DNA from: Streptomyces sp. TLI_146
Lineage (GTDB): Bacteria > Actinomycetota > Actinomycetes > Streptomycetales > Streptomycetaceae
Assembly: GCF_002846415.1 (NCBI RefSeq)
Contig: NZ_PJMX01000001.1
Location: forward strand, 7,254,001-7,318,000
Length of the DNA: 64,000 bases
Reading direction: 5' to 3'
Shown here: in pieces, positions 53,901-62,075 of the stretch
How the letters are laid out: every line of letters starts with the position of its first letter
Numbering within the stretch: the stretch's first letter is position 1
The notes under the pieces: model-generated
Database searches by the model: none
Seen by the model: the letters and a program-made list of their open reading frames with translations, nothing else
Told to the model about the DNA's origin: nothing
Translations under genes and position numbers: made by a program

Positions 53901-55440
53901 CCGGCTCCGCGTCTCCACCGCCGACATGCCCTACCTCCTCGACCACTGCTTCTTCCCCCAGCGGCCCGGATGGCCCGATCTGGCCGACCGGCATCCGGTC
54001 GTCCCCGCCACCACCGTCCTGCACCATCTGATGGCCGCCGCCGAGCGGGCCGCGCCCGGGCACCGGGCCGTCGCCGTCCACGACGTGCGGCTGGAGCGGT
54101 GGGTCAACGCCATCCCGGCGGTGGACGTGACGATCACCGCCCGGCCGGACGGCCCCGGGCGGTGGGCGGTCGCGTTCGGGCCGTACGCCCGCGCGAGCGT
54201 CGAGCTCGCCCCCGGCTACCCGGCCCCGCCGCCCGCGCCGCCACTGGACGCGGCCGACGAGCGGGCGCCCGGCATCGCGGCGGCCCAGCTCTACGAGGAC
54301 CGGTGGATGTTCCACGGGCCTGCCTTCCAGGGCGTCACCGCCCTGCGCGGGGTCGGGCCCCGGCACGTCCGGGGCACGATCACCACGCCTTCCGCGCCGG
54401 GCGCGCTCCTCGACAACGTGGGCCAACTCCTCGGCTACTGGCTGATGTCGACCCACCCCACCCGCACCGTCATCTTCCCCGTCGCCCTGGCGGAGGCCCG
54501 CTTCTTCGGGCCGCCCCCGCCCCCCGGAACCCCCGTCGACTGCCACGCCGTCATCACCTCGCTCACCGAGGACACCCTCCTCGCCGACGTCCGGCTCACC
54601 CTGCCCGGCGGGGCGGTGTGGGCGGAGCTCTCCGGCTGGCGCGACCGCCGGTTCTCCGGGCTCGACGCCCGCAGGTCCGGCGGCTACCCGGAGCACCTGG
54701 CCCTCGCCGAGGCCCGGCCCGGCGGCTGGTGCCTGCTGCGGGACGTATGGCCGGACCCGGCCTCCCGCGACCTGCTGATGCGCATCCAGCTGGGCCGGGC
54801 CGAGCGCGAGGCGTACGAGAAGAAGCCGCCGCGCGGCCGGCGGCAGTGGCTGCTCGGCCGGATCGCCGCCAAGGACGCGGTACGGAGGTGGCTGTGGGAG
54901 CGCGGCGAGGGCGCGGTGTTCCCGGCCGAGATCGAGATCGTGAACGAGGAGTCGGGGCGGCCCCGTGCCGTGGGGGTGCACGGCCGTACGCTCCCGGCGC
55001 TCGACCTCTCCCTCGCCCACCGGGGCGATCTGGCCGTCGCTGTCGTACGCCCCGCGCGCCCCGGCCCGTACGGCAGCGGTGTCGGTATCGACATCGAAGA
55101 GGTCGCGGAGCGCACCCCCGAGACCCGGCGCGTCGCCCTCGGTTCCCGTGAACTCGCCCTGCTGGAACGGCTCGTGGCCGGATCGGGAGAGCCCGAGGCC
55201 CTCTGGTTCACCCGGTTCTGGACGGCCAAGGAGGCCGCCGCCAAGGCGGAGGGCACCGGGTTCGGCGGGCGGCCGCACGCCTTCGAAGTGACCCATGCGG
55301 CCGGTGAGGCCCCCGACTCCCTCACCCTCACCGTCACCGTCGACGGCCGCCGCCACCACGTCCACTGCACGCTCGTCGACCCCACCCATGTCGTGGCCTG
55401 GACCACGGCTGCGACGACCCTTGAGGAGAACACCCAGTGA
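50974..55440 (+). CDS. PUFA/enediyne-type synthase partner: KS-AT-DH-phosphopantetheinyl transferase
   Basis: 1488 residues from ATG 50974, one base after the previous stop; ATG 51004 is an alternative. KS (about 12-430) with Cys222 in DAACASS, EAHGTGT and GHCMPAAG, so it looks catalytic rather than a chain-length factor. AT-like domain (about 570-850) with GHSVGEW (Ser646) but FPGLEAEF in place of FPGQGxQ. Double-hotdog DH (about 975-1230) with His991 in LLDHCFF and Asp1147 in LLDNVGQ. C-terminal Sfp/AcpS-type transferase (about 1300-1475) with VGIDIEEV and FWTAKEAAAKAEG, which can activate the ACPs in the cluster. KS-AT-DH-PPTase mirrors parts of PfaC and of enediyne PKSs. It works with the upstream megasynthase. 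Confidence 0.92.
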   Translation: MTAETSRATDMRGRQVPVAIVGMAVLLPGAGDLDAYWRNLVDGVDAVREVPEGRWDPVYYRPGDPGGAADRIYCRRGGFVDGLAEVDAARFGIMPNSVAGTEPDQLIALSVAARALADAGGEERLPERGRVGVVLGRGGYLNPGLVRLDQRVRTAHQLTRILGELLPHLAPDQLDRVRAAFTETLGPEHPESAIGLVPNLAASRVANRLDLRGPAYTVDAACASSLIAVDQAVGELASGRCDLMLAGGVHHCHDITLWSVFAQLRALSPSQRSRPFHAAADGILIGEGTGVVVLKRLADAERDGDRVYAVIRGTGVAGDGRAATLLNPDPGGQTRAVRQAWRAAGLDPRDPGSLGLLEAHGTGTPAGDTAELATLAEVFGPGADGADAPVIGSVKSMIGHCMPAAGVAGLVKAALAVHHATLLPTLHCDDPHPALARTRFRPAAAARPWEGPLRRAAVNAFGFGGINAHVVLEQAPGAVPARRRAAVREPERVLRLSADTVECLARALDADDATVRERGAAPYARDTLTARLGIVDPTAKRLALARRAVAQGRPWRGRSDVWFAPHPLLGEAGGGKVAFVFPGLEAEFAPRVDEVAKHYGLRLPGRTYTEATDVARHGLGVLRVGRVLDEALRALGVRPDAVAGHSVGEWAAMIAGGMFAADKADAFFASFDPDSLRVPGLAFAAIGAPAARVSEALADWPDLVLSHDNSPGQSMVCGPEAPVEEFAAKLRAERVICQVLPFRSGFHTPMLAPYLGPMKRGVDAAEILPQRVPVWSGTTAAPFPADPDGVRALFVRHLLEPVRFRPLVDALYAAGFRAFVQVGTGRLTSLIDDTLKTRDHLTLSANSPRRGGLAQLLRVETGLWAEGYALSPARPVGARSSAAAPIPLDLGAALVALDPRRVEELRAELSPRTEVRAEHRLSAGVLGASLTPHHPVAAELDALMRETADSVAAVLEAAGPPPEPEPEPESDREHRTRLRVSTADMPYLLDHCFFPQRPGWPDLADRHPVVPATTVLHHLMAAAERAAPGHRAVAVHDVRLERWVNAIPAVDVTITARPDGPGRWAVAFGPYARASVELAPGYPAPPPAPPLDAADERAPGIAAAQLYEDRWMFHGPAFQGVTALRGVGPRHVRGTITTPSAPGALLDNVGQLLGYWLMSTHPTRTVIFPVALAEARFFGPPPPPGTPVDCHAVITSLTEDTLLADVRLTLPGGAVWAELSGWRDRRFSGLDARRSGGYPEHLALAEARPGGWCLLRDVWPDPASRDLLMRIQLGRAEREAYEKKPPRGRRQWLLGRIAAKDAVRRWLWERGEGAVFPAEIEIVNEESGRPRAVGVHGRTLPALDLSLAHRGDLAVAVVRPARPGPYGSGVGIDIEEVAERTPETRRVALGSRELALLERLVAGSGEPEALWFTRFWTAKEAAAKAEGTGFGGRPHAFEVTHAAGEAPDSLTLTVTVDGRRHHVHCTLVDPTHVVAWTTAATTLEENTQ

Positions 55441-55790
55441 CCACCAGCGAACGGCCGCCCGGCCCCGTCCCGCTCGCCCCGCCCGACGAGGAGCAGGTCC
55501 TGGCCGAGATCGCCGCCCTGATCGTGGAGGTGCTCGGGGACTACGCCCCCGACCCCGCCGACATCCGCCCCGAGACCCTGTTCGGCGACGATCTGGAGCT
55601 GGAGAGCATCGACCTCGTCATGCTGTCCGGACATCTCCAGGAGCGGTACGGCGAACAGGTCAACTTCGCCGAGTTCGTGGCCTCCCTGGAGATCGACGAG
55701 GTGATCGCGCTGTCCGTGGGGCGGCTCGTCGACCATGTCCTGCGCAGCCTGGGCGCGGCCCCGGAAGCGGGAGCCGCCCCATGGTCATGA
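55437..55790 (+). CDS. Free-standing acyl carrier protein
   Basis: 117 residues from GTG 55437, overlapping the synthase stop by four bases. PP-binding fold with the carrier serine in FGDDLELESIDLVML. N- and C-terminal extensions are Pro/Ala-rich. The extra ACP could receive the finished chain for release, or act as a second elongation site since the megasynthase has only one ACP. Confidence 0.92.
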   Translation: MTTSERPPGPVPLAPPDEEQVLAEIAALIVEVLGDYAPDPADIRPETLFGDDLELESIDLVMLSGHLQERYGEQVNFAEFVASLEIDEVIALSVGRLVDHVLRSLGAAPEAGAAPWS

Positions 55791-56638
55791 TCCGCGCGAA
55801 CGGTCTCGGCCTGCACGTCCAGCGGCTGCGCCCGCCCCACCGACGGCCGGAGGCCACCGTGGTGTTCGTCCACGGCGCCTTCATCGACAGCCTCGCCAGC
55901 TACTACTTCACCCTCGGCCCCAGGTTCGCCGAGGCCGGGTTCGACGCCGTCATGTACGACCTGCGGGGACACGGCCGCAGCGAACGCCCGCCCAGCGGCT
56001 ACACCCTGGAGCACTTCACCGCCGATCTCGACGCGCTCCTGGACGAACTGGGCATCGCCCATCCTGTCCACCTCGTCGGCAACTCCTTCGGCGGCACGGT
56101 CGCCCTCGACTTCGTGGTCCACCGGCCCGAGCGGGTCGCCACCGTCACCGTGGTCGAGTCGGGGCCCGCCAGCCGGGCCTGGTCCCACACGATGACGAAC
56201 GCCCTGCGCCACGCGGGGGACATGGGGGACGACGAGGCGCTGGTGTGGTTCACCGAGCAGTACGGGACGCTCTCCTCGACCCGGACCGGCGACGCTCGCC
56301 ACGACGCGCACATCCGCCGCCTCGGCCGGGCCGCCGCCCGGCTCGTACGCGCCACCACCATCGCCGAGGACATGCCCACCGGGCGGGTGCTCACCGACGA
56401 GCAGCTGGGCGGGGTGCGCTGTCCGGTCCTGCTGGTCAACGGGCAGGAGGGGCTGGTGGCGGCCGAGTCCGCCCGGCTGCGGTCGCTGCTGCCGCACTGC
56501 CGGGTCGCGGTGGTGCCGGGGCAGAAGCACTCGGTCCTGGTCGAGGCCTCCGACGCGGTCGGGCGGCTCGCCCTCGACTGGGTCCGCGAGCACGCCGCAG
56601 CCGCGCCCGAGCCCAGTGGACCGGGGCCGGTCCGGTGA
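55781..56638 (+). CDS. Alpha/beta hydrolase, possible chain-release enzyme
   Basis: 285 residues from ATG 55781, or two residues shorter from ATG 55787, which overlaps the ACP stop as ATGA. Alpha/beta fold: oxyanion region FVHGAFIDSL, nucleophile Ser in GNSFGG, His in GQKHSVLVEAS, and Glu in VNGQEGLV where most relatives have Asp. Its place right after the ACP suggests it hydrolyses or transfers the acyl chain off the ACP. It is not a hotdog thioesterase as used by enediyne pathways. Confidence 0.88.
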   Translation: MVMIRANGLGLHVQRLRPPHRRPEATVVFVHGAFIDSLASYYFTLGPRFAEAGFDAVMYDLRGHGRSERPPSGYTLEHFTADLDALLDELGIAHPVHLVGNSFGGTVALDFVVHRPERVATVTVVESGPASRAWSHTMTNALRHAGDMGDDEALVWFTEQYGTLSSTRTGDARHDAHIRRLGRAAARLVRATTIAEDMPTGRVLTDEQLGGVRCPVLLVNGQEGLVAAESARLRSLLPHCRVAVVPGQKHSVLVEASDAVGRLALDWVREHAAAAPEPSGPGPVR

Positions 56639-57831
56639 GCCGCTTCCTGTTCGTGGTGCCGCCGCTGACCGGCCACATCAACCCGGCGGCCGCCGTCGCC
56701 GCCGAGCTGACCGCGCGCGGCCACGAGGTGGCGTGGGCGGGACGGCCCGCGATCGTCGAGCGGCTGGTGGGGGAGCGGCCCCGGGTGTACGGGTGCGCCG
56801 GGCCCGACCACCTCGCGGGACGGCCTCCGCAGCTGCGCGGAGTGGCGGCGCTGAAGTTCCTGTGGGCCGACTTCCTCGGCCCGCTCGCCGAGGCGATGGC
56901 GCCCGGGGTGGAGGCGGCGATCGCCGCGTTCGGCCCGGACGTGGTGGTGGCCGACCAGCAGACCGTGGCGGGCGCCCTGGTGGCGGAGCGGCTCGGCGTG
57001 CCCTTCGCGACCTCGTCGACCACCTCGGCCGAACTCACCGAGAGCATGGCCGGAATGCCCGGGGTGCGCAGCTGGCTCACCGGGCTGCTCGGCGAGCTGA
57101 GGCAGCGCATCGGCGACCCGGCCGCCACCCACGACCCGCGCTTCTCCCCGGCCCTCACCCTCGCCTTCACCACCCCCGAGCTGACCGGCCCGTACACCAC
57201 ACCGCCAACGGACCTGCGGTTCGTCGGACCGGCGCTGGCCGCCCGGCGCTCCGCCGCCGGGGACTTCCCCTGGCAGTGGCTGGACCTGGCGCCGGGCACG
57301 GCGGCGGTCCTGATCACGCTGGGCACGGCCAACACCGACGCGGGCGGCCGCTTCCTCGCCGAGAGCGTCGCGGCGGTCCGCGCCCGCACCGGACAGCTGC
57401 GGGCGGTGGTGTGCGACCCCGGCGGGCTGCTCGGGGCGGTGCCGGCCGGGCCCGATGTGCTGGTCAGGGCGGAGCTGCCGCAAGTCGCCCTGCTGGAGCG
57501 GATGGCGGCGGTCGTCTGCCATGCCGGGCACAACACCGTCACCGAGGCGCTGTGGCACGGGGTCCCGCTGGTGGTCGCGCCGATCCGGGACGACCAGCCG
57601 GTCGTGGCGGCCCAGGTGGTGGGCGCCGGGGCCGGGGTGCGGGTGAAGTTCGCGCGGGCGGGGCGCGAGCAGATCGGCGCGGCCCTGGACGCGGTGGTGA
57701 CCGAGCCGGGCTACCGGGACGCGGCCCGCCGCGTCCGGGACGCCTTCCGCGCCGCCGGCGGCGAGTCGGCCGCTGCCGCGCACCTCGAAAAGCTCGCCGC
57801 CGAGGCGCCCGTCGCCGGGCGCGCCCGATAG
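56635..57831 (+). CDS. GT1-family glycosyltransferase (macrolide/UGT type)
   Basis: 398 residues from GTG 56635 (GTGA overlap). GT-B fold: N-terminal FVVPPLTGHINPAAAVAAEL, C-terminal nucleotide-sugar motif CHAGHNTVTEALWHGVPLVVAPI followed by DDQPVVAAQV. Close in layout to macrolide and glycolipid glycosyltransferases. It probably adds a sugar from a UDP- or dTDP-donor to the lipid made by the synthase. No sugar-biosynthesis genes are present, so a common cellular sugar is likely. Confidence 0.9.
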   Translation: MSRFLFVVPPLTGHINPAAAVAAELTARGHEVAWAGRPAIVERLVGERPRVYGCAGPDHLAGRPPQLRGVAALKFLWADFLGPLAEAMAPGVEAAIAAFGPDVVVADQQTVAGALVAERLGVPFATSSTTSAELTESMAGMPGVRSWLTGLLGELRQRIGDPAATHDPRFSPALTLAFTTPELTGPYTTPPTDLRFVGPALAARRSAAGDFPWQWLDLAPGTAAVLITLGTANTDAGGRFLAESVAAVRARTGQLRAVVCDPGGLLGAVPAGPDVLVRAELPQVALLERMAAVVCHAGHNTVTEALWHGVPLVVAPIRDDQPVVAAQVVGAGAGVRVKFARAGREQIGAALDAVVTEPGYRDAARRVRDAFRAAGGESAAAAHLEKLAAEAPVAGRAR

Positions 57832-57852
57832 CCCCCACAGAGAGGGACGCAC

Positions 57853-58911
57853 ATGCCCGACAGCGAACGGATCGCCGAACTCCGCCCGTCGTACCGGGAC
57901 GAACTGGCCCGCGGTACGGGCCGCTTCTTCCTGCCCGCGCGCACCGACTGCCCCTGGTGCCTGGGCACGGACCTGCGCCGCAAGTTCCGCACCACGGACC
58001 TCATCCAGGGCAAGCCCGGCGAGTTCGTCCTCGACCGGTGCCGCGGCTGCGGTCACGTCTTCCAGAACCCGCGCCTGAGCCAGGAGGGCCTGGACTTCTA
58101 CTACCGGGACTTCTACGACGGCCTCGGCGCCGAGACGACCGCCAAGATGTTCGAGGGCAGCGGCAGCAAGAAGCGGTTCCGCCGCAGCGCCCGCGCGCTG
58201 CGGCGGGTGGCCCTGCCCGGCCGGTGGCTGGACGTCGGCACCTCGCTCGGCCACTTCTGCGCCACCGCCAAGGAGGTGCTGCCCGACACCCGGTTCGACG
58301 GCCTCGACATGGGCGAGGGCGTCGAGCTCGCGGCCAAGGAGGGCCGCGTCGAGGAGGCCTACCGGGGCCACTTCGTGGACCTCGCCGAGGAGATGGCGGG
58401 CCGCTACGACGCGGTGAGCATGTTCCACTACCTGGAGCACACCCTCGACCCGCACCGCGAACTGGCCGCCGCGCACCGGGCGTTGGCGCCCGGTGGACAT
58501 CTGCTGATCGAGGTCCCCGACCCCGAGTCCCTTTCGGGGCGGCTGCTCGGCCGGCTCTGGCTGCCCTGGTTCCAGCCCCAGCACCTGAACATGGTCCCGA
58601 TGGGCAACCTGTGCCGGCGGCTGGGCGAGCTCGGCTTCACCGTCGAGGTGGCCGAGCGGCGCGACGCCCACATCCCGGCCGACCTGGTGTGCGCCACCTG
58701 GTTCCTGTTCGACTGGCTGCTGCCGCGCGACGACGCGCCCTGGCGCCCGCGCCGCCCCGGCCGCGCCGCACGGGCCGTCAGGTCCGCGCTGGTGTGGGCG
58801 GCGCTGCCGGTGCTCATCGCGGTGTACGGGCTCGACCAGCTGCTCAACCCGCTGGCGCGGCGGACCCGGTTCTCCAACGCGTACCGGGTGATCGCGCGCC
58901 GCGACGGCTGA
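57853..58911 (+). CDS. SAM-dependent methyltransferase with N-terminal zinc-ribbon-like segment
   Basis: 352 residues from ATG 57853 behind AGAGAGGGAC, 21 bases after the previous gene. N-terminus has CPWC and CRGCG pairs, a likely zinc ribbon. The class I fold shows WLDVGTSLGHFC (SAM motif I), FDGLDMGEG and FHYLEHTLDPHRELAAAHRALAPGGHLLIEVPDPES. The C-terminal 60 residues contain a hydrophobic helix (ALVWAALPVLIAVYGL) that may hold it at the membrane. Similar enzymes occur in lipid and sugar tailoring. Last gene of the biosynthetic unit. Confidence 0.87.
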   Translation: MPDSERIAELRPSYRDELARGTGRFFLPARTDCPWCLGTDLRRKFRTTDLIQGKPGEFVLDRCRGCGHVFQNPRLSQEGLDFYYRDFYDGLGAETTAKMFEGSGSKKRFRRSARALRRVALPGRWLDVGTSLGHFCATAKEVLPDTRFDGLDMGEGVELAAKEGRVEEAYRGHFVDLAEEMAGRYDAVSMFHYLEHTLDPHRELAAAHRALAPGGHLLIEVPDPESLSGRLLGRLWLPWFQPQHLNMVPMGNLCRRLGELGFTVEVAERRDAHIPADLVCATWFLFDWLLPRDDAPWRPRRPGRAARAVRSALVWAALPVLIAVYGLDQLLNPLARRTRFSNAYRVIARRDG

Positions 58912-58920
58912 GCGCGCCGC

Positions 58921-59991
58921 TCATCCGCCCGACAGCACCTCGGCCAGGTCGTAGCGGACCGGTTCCTCCAGCTGGGTGTACGTACAGCTGTCGGGGGACC
59001 GGTCCGGGCGCCAGCGGCGGAACTGGGCGGTGTGCCGGAAGCGGTCGCCCTCCATGTGGTCGTACGCCACCTCGCACACCCGCTCCGGCCGCAGCGCCAC
59101 CCACGACAGGTCCTTCTTGCCGGTCCAGCGGCTCTGCGCGCCCGGCAGCCGGGCGCCCTCGTGGGCGGCCTCGTCCAGCCAGGCCGCCCAGGGGTGCCCG
59201 CCGCCCACCGGGTCCTCCAGCAGCAGCGGCGCCAGCTCCTCGACCAGCTCGGCCCGCCGCTTCATCGGGAAGGCCGCGCAGACCCCGACGTGCTGGAGGG
59301 CGCCGGAGGCGTCGTACAGGCCGAGCAGGAGCGAGCCGACGACGGGGCCGCTCTTGTGGAAGCGGTAGCCCGCCACCACCACGTCGGCCGTGCGCTCGTG
59401 CTTGATCTTGTACATCAGCCGGGCGTCCGGGCGGTAGCGCAGATCGAGCGGCTTGGCCACCACGCCGTCGAGCCCGGCGCCCTCGTACCGCTCGAACCAC
59501 TCCTGGGCCTCCTCGGCGTCGGTGGTGGCGGGCGCCAGGTGTACCGGCGCCGTGACGCCCTCCAGGGCCTTCGCCAGGGCCGTCCGGCGCTCGCTCAGCG
59601 GGGTGTCGAGCAGCGAGTCGTCGCCGAGCGCCAGCAGGTCGAAGGCGACGAAGCTGGCCGGGGTCTGCTCGGCCAGCAGGTTCACCCGCGAGGCGGCCGG
59701 GTGGATGCGCTCGGTGAGCCGGTCGAAGTCGAGCCGTCCCTCGTGGACGATGACGATCTCGCCGTCCACCACACAGCGCCGCGGCAGCCGCTCCTTGAGC
59801 GCCTCGGCGAGCTCGGGGAAGTAGCGGGTCAGGGGCTTGCCGTTGCGGCTCCCGATGACGATCTCGTCGCCGTCGCGGTGCACGATCGCCCGGAAGCCGT
59901 CCCACTTCGCCTCGTACTGCATCCCGGGCGGAATCCTGGCGACCGACTTGGCGAGCATCGGCTTCACGGGCGGCATCACCGGCAGATCCAT
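58921..59991 (-). CDS. ATP-dependent DNA ligase (LigC/LigD-ligase type)
   Basis: 356 residues from ATG 59991. Nucleotidyltransferase with adenylation Lys in EAKWDGFRA, VVDGEIV, LLALGDDSL, GVVAKPLDLRY and YKIKHERTADVVVAGYR, followed by an OB-fold. Seals nicks; actinobacterial LigC- and LigD-type ligases take part in non-homologous end joining or base-excision repair. Diverges by 65 bases from the polymerase gene, a pairing that replaces a fused LigD. It ends nine bases from the methyltransferase. Confidence 0.92.
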   Translation of the reverse strand: MDLPVMPPVKPMLAKSVARIPPGMQYEAKWDGFRAIVHRDGDEIVIGSRNGKPLTRYFPELAEALKERLPRRCVVDGEIVIVHEGRLDFDRLTERIHPAASRVNLLAEQTPASFVAFDLLALGDDSLLDTPLSERRTALAKALEGVTAPVHLAPATTDAEEAQEWFERYEGAGLDGVVAKPLDLRYRPDARLMYKIKHERTADVVVAGYRFHKSGPVVGSLLLGLYDASGALQHVGVCAAFPMKRRAELVEELAPLLLEDPVGGGHPWAAWLDEAAHEGARLPGAQSRWTGKKDLSWVALRPERVCEVAYDHMEGDRFRHTAQFRRWRPDRSPDSCTYTQLEEPVRYDLAEVLSGG

Positions 59992-60056
59992 GCCATTGAT
60001 TCTCGCCGGACTGTGCCGATATGCGCCATTTGCGGCTCCCGCCTACCGTGGCCTGC

Positions 60057-61082
60057 ATGGGCACGAGCAAGGGCGAGGCCGTCGAGCTGGACGTGGCCGG
60101 ACGGGCCGTCCGGCTGTCCAACCCGAACAAGGTGTACTTCCCGGAGCGCGGCTACACCAAGCTCGACGTGGCCACGTACTACCTGGCCGTCGCCGACGGG
60201 ATCACCCGCGCGCTGCGCGACCGCCCGACCACCCTGGAGCGCTACCCCGACGGCGTCGACGGCGAGTCCTTCTTCCAGAAGCGGGCCCCCAAGAACCTGC
60301 CCGAGTGGATCCCCACCGCCCGCATCTCCTTCCCCAGCGGCCGCCACGCCGACGAGATCTGCCCGGCCGGGCCCGCCGCCGTCCTGTGGGCCGCCAACCT
60401 GGGCTGCCTCACCTTCCACCCGTGGCCGGTGCGGCGCGCGGCCACCGACCACCCCGACGAACTCCGCATCGACCTGGACCCGCAGCCCGGCACCGACTTC
60501 GACGACGCGGTCCCGGTCGCCCACGAACTCCGCGCCCTGCTGGCCGAGTCGGGCATCCGGGGCTGGCCCAAGACGTCCGGCGGCCGGGGCATCCACGTCT
60601 TCGTCCCGATCGAGCCGCGCTGGACCTTCACCGAGGTGCGCCGCTGCGCCATCGCGATCGGGCGCGAGCTGGAGCGGCGCATGGCGGGGAAGGTCACCAC
60701 CGCGTGGTGGAAGGAGGAGCGCGGCGAGCGGATCTTCGTCGACTACAACCAGACGGCCCGCGACCGCACCATCGCCTCCGCCTACTCGGTCCGCCCCAAA
60801 CCGCACGCCCCGGTCTCAGCGCCGCTGCGCTGGGACGAGCTCGACTACGTCCACCCCGAGGACTTCGACCTGAAGACCATGCCCGCGCGGTACGCCGAGG
60901 TGGGGGACGTCCACGCCGACATGGAGGACCACGCCTTCGGCCTGGAGCCGCTGCTCGAACTGGCCGCCCGCGACGAGCACGAACACGAGCTGGGCGACAT
61001 GCCCTACCCGCCGGACTACCCCAAGATGCCGGGGGAGCCCAAGCGGGTGCAGCCGAGCCGCGCCAAGAAGGAGGAGGCGTAG
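60057..61082 (+). CDS. LigD-type polymerase/primase domain protein
   Basis: 341 residues from ATG 60057. AEP-superfamily polymerase of the LigD type: VYFPERGYTKLDVATYY, RIDLDPQPG with the catalytic Asp pair, TSGGRGIHVFVPI, and AYSVRPKPHAPVSAPLRWDEL. In NHEJ it fills gaps with preference for ribonucleotides. The protein has no ligase or phosphoesterase domain, and those activities must come from other genes such as the divergent ligase. Confidence 0.93.
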   Translation: MGTSKGEAVELDVAGRAVRLSNPNKVYFPERGYTKLDVATYYLAVADGITRALRDRPTTLERYPDGVDGESFFQKRAPKNLPEWIPTARISFPSGRHADEICPAGPAAVLWAANLGCLTFHPWPVRRAATDHPDELRIDLDPQPGTDFDDAVPVAHELRALLAESGIRGWPKTSGGRGIHVFVPIEPRWTFTEVRRCAIAIGRELERRMAGKVTTAWWKEERGERIFVDYNQTARDRTIASAYSVRPKPHAPVSAPLRWDELDYVHPEDFDLKTMPARYAEVGDVHADMEDHAFGLEPLLELAARDEHEHELGDMPYPPDYPKMPGEPKRVQPSRAKKEEA

Positions 61083-61094
61083 CCGCCTAGGCGG
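61083..61094. terminator. Palindrome CCGCCTAGGCGG at the convergent gene ends
   Basis: A 12-bp perfect palindrome lies between the polymerase stop and includes the IclR stop codon. It may terminate both transcripts, although it is short. Confidence 0.4.
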
Positions 61095-61836
61095 TGGGCG
61101 GGCGGCGCTCCGCCGGGGGCAGCAGGAGTATCTCCAGGGCCTGCGCGCACGCCCGCGCCTGGGCCAGGAACCAGGCGCCGCGCTCGTCCGTCATCACCGC
61201 GGGCGCGGCCCGCAGCGAGAGGGCGAAGCGGGCGTGGCCGGAGCGGTCGAGGACCGGCACGGCGAGCGTGCGCGTCCCGTATCCGGTGCCGTACGCACCG
61301 GTGGGCGCCGTCTCGCTCTCCTCGCGCGCGAAGCCGTCGGCCCGGACATCCGCCAACTCCTCGTCGAGCGCCGCCGGTTCGTCGGTCCGGGGCCAGGCGA
61401 GCAGCACCCGGCCCGGCGCGGTCGAGCGCAGCGGGCGGCGCAGCCCGGCCAGCGGGGGCACCGGGCCGCCCGCGACGCTCACCACGTGCGGGCCGCTGCG
61501 CAGCGCGAGGTCGGCCGCGGCGCCGGTCCGCGCGGCCAGGTCGGCCAGTTCGGGGGCGGCCAGATGCAGCCCGCGCTGGTGGTACGAGAGGCGGCCGAGC
61601 TCGGTCATGGCGGGGCCGAGCCGGTAGCGCGCGGTCCGCACGTCCTGCTCCAGGAAGCCCGCGCCCACCAGCGTGCGGGCCAGCCGGTGCGCGGTGGAGA
61701 CGGGTAACCCGAGCCGCCGGGAGAGATCGGACGCGCTGAGGTCGGGACCGTTGTCGTGGAAGGAGTGCAGCACCTCCAGGGCGCGCTGCACGGCCTGCGC
61801 GCCGGTCGGGGTGCGCACCGTGGTGGCCTCGGTCAT
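61087..61836 (-). CDS. IclR-family transcriptional regulator
   Basis: 249 residues from ATG 61836 behind AGGGAG; longer in-frame starts up to 62046 would swallow the palindrome at 62030. Winged HTH at about 15-70 (AVQRALEVLHSF, LSASDLSRRLGLPVSTAHRLARTL), then the IclR effector-binding domain with YHQRGLHLAAPELADLAARTG and YGTRTLAVPVLD. The target may be its own gene, the divergent whiB gene or both. Confidence 0.92.
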   Translation of the reverse strand: MTEATTVRTPTGAQAVQRALEVLHSFHDNGPDLSASDLSRRLGLPVSTAHRLARTLVGAGFLEQDVRTARYRLGPAMTELGRLSYHQRGLHLAAPELADLAARTGAAADLALRSGPHVVSVAGGPVPPLAGLRRPLRSTAPGRVLLAWPRTDEPAALDEELADVRADGFAREESETAPTGAYGTGYGTRTLAVPVLDRSGHARFALSLRAAPAVMTDERGAWFLAQARACAQALEILLLPPAERRPPTA

Positions 61837-62029
61837 ATCGGCTCCCTGCCGGGTCGTGATCGACGAAGGGCTCCACACTACGGCCGGGTCATCTGGTCGC
61901 TCAGGGCAACGGCGAAGGCGACCGGAACCGCTCCGGCAACGCGTTGCCCATGGCCGGTGGAGGACCGGGAAGGGCCGGTGAGCGGTGCCCCGGCAGCCGT
62001 AATCGGCCAAAGACCGCGCGGCGGGAGAA

Positions 62030-62044
62030 GATCGTTCAACGATC
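62030..62044. promoter_or_regulatory. Perfect palindrome GATCGTTCAACGATC between IclR and whiB
   Basis: A 7-1-7 inverted repeat 31 bases upstream of the whiB ATG and about 194 bases upstream of the IclR start. Size and symmetry fit an IclR-family operator. Confidence 0.55.
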
Positions 62045-62075
62045 ATTGACCGGACGTTGATCCGGCCGGGCCAGC

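Noticed and set aside
43819..58911. Enediyne cluster
   Set aside because: The domain set overlaps that of enediyne PKSs, but the hotdog thioesterase and the usual conserved accessory genes are absent, and the NPD domain points to PUFA-type synthesis.
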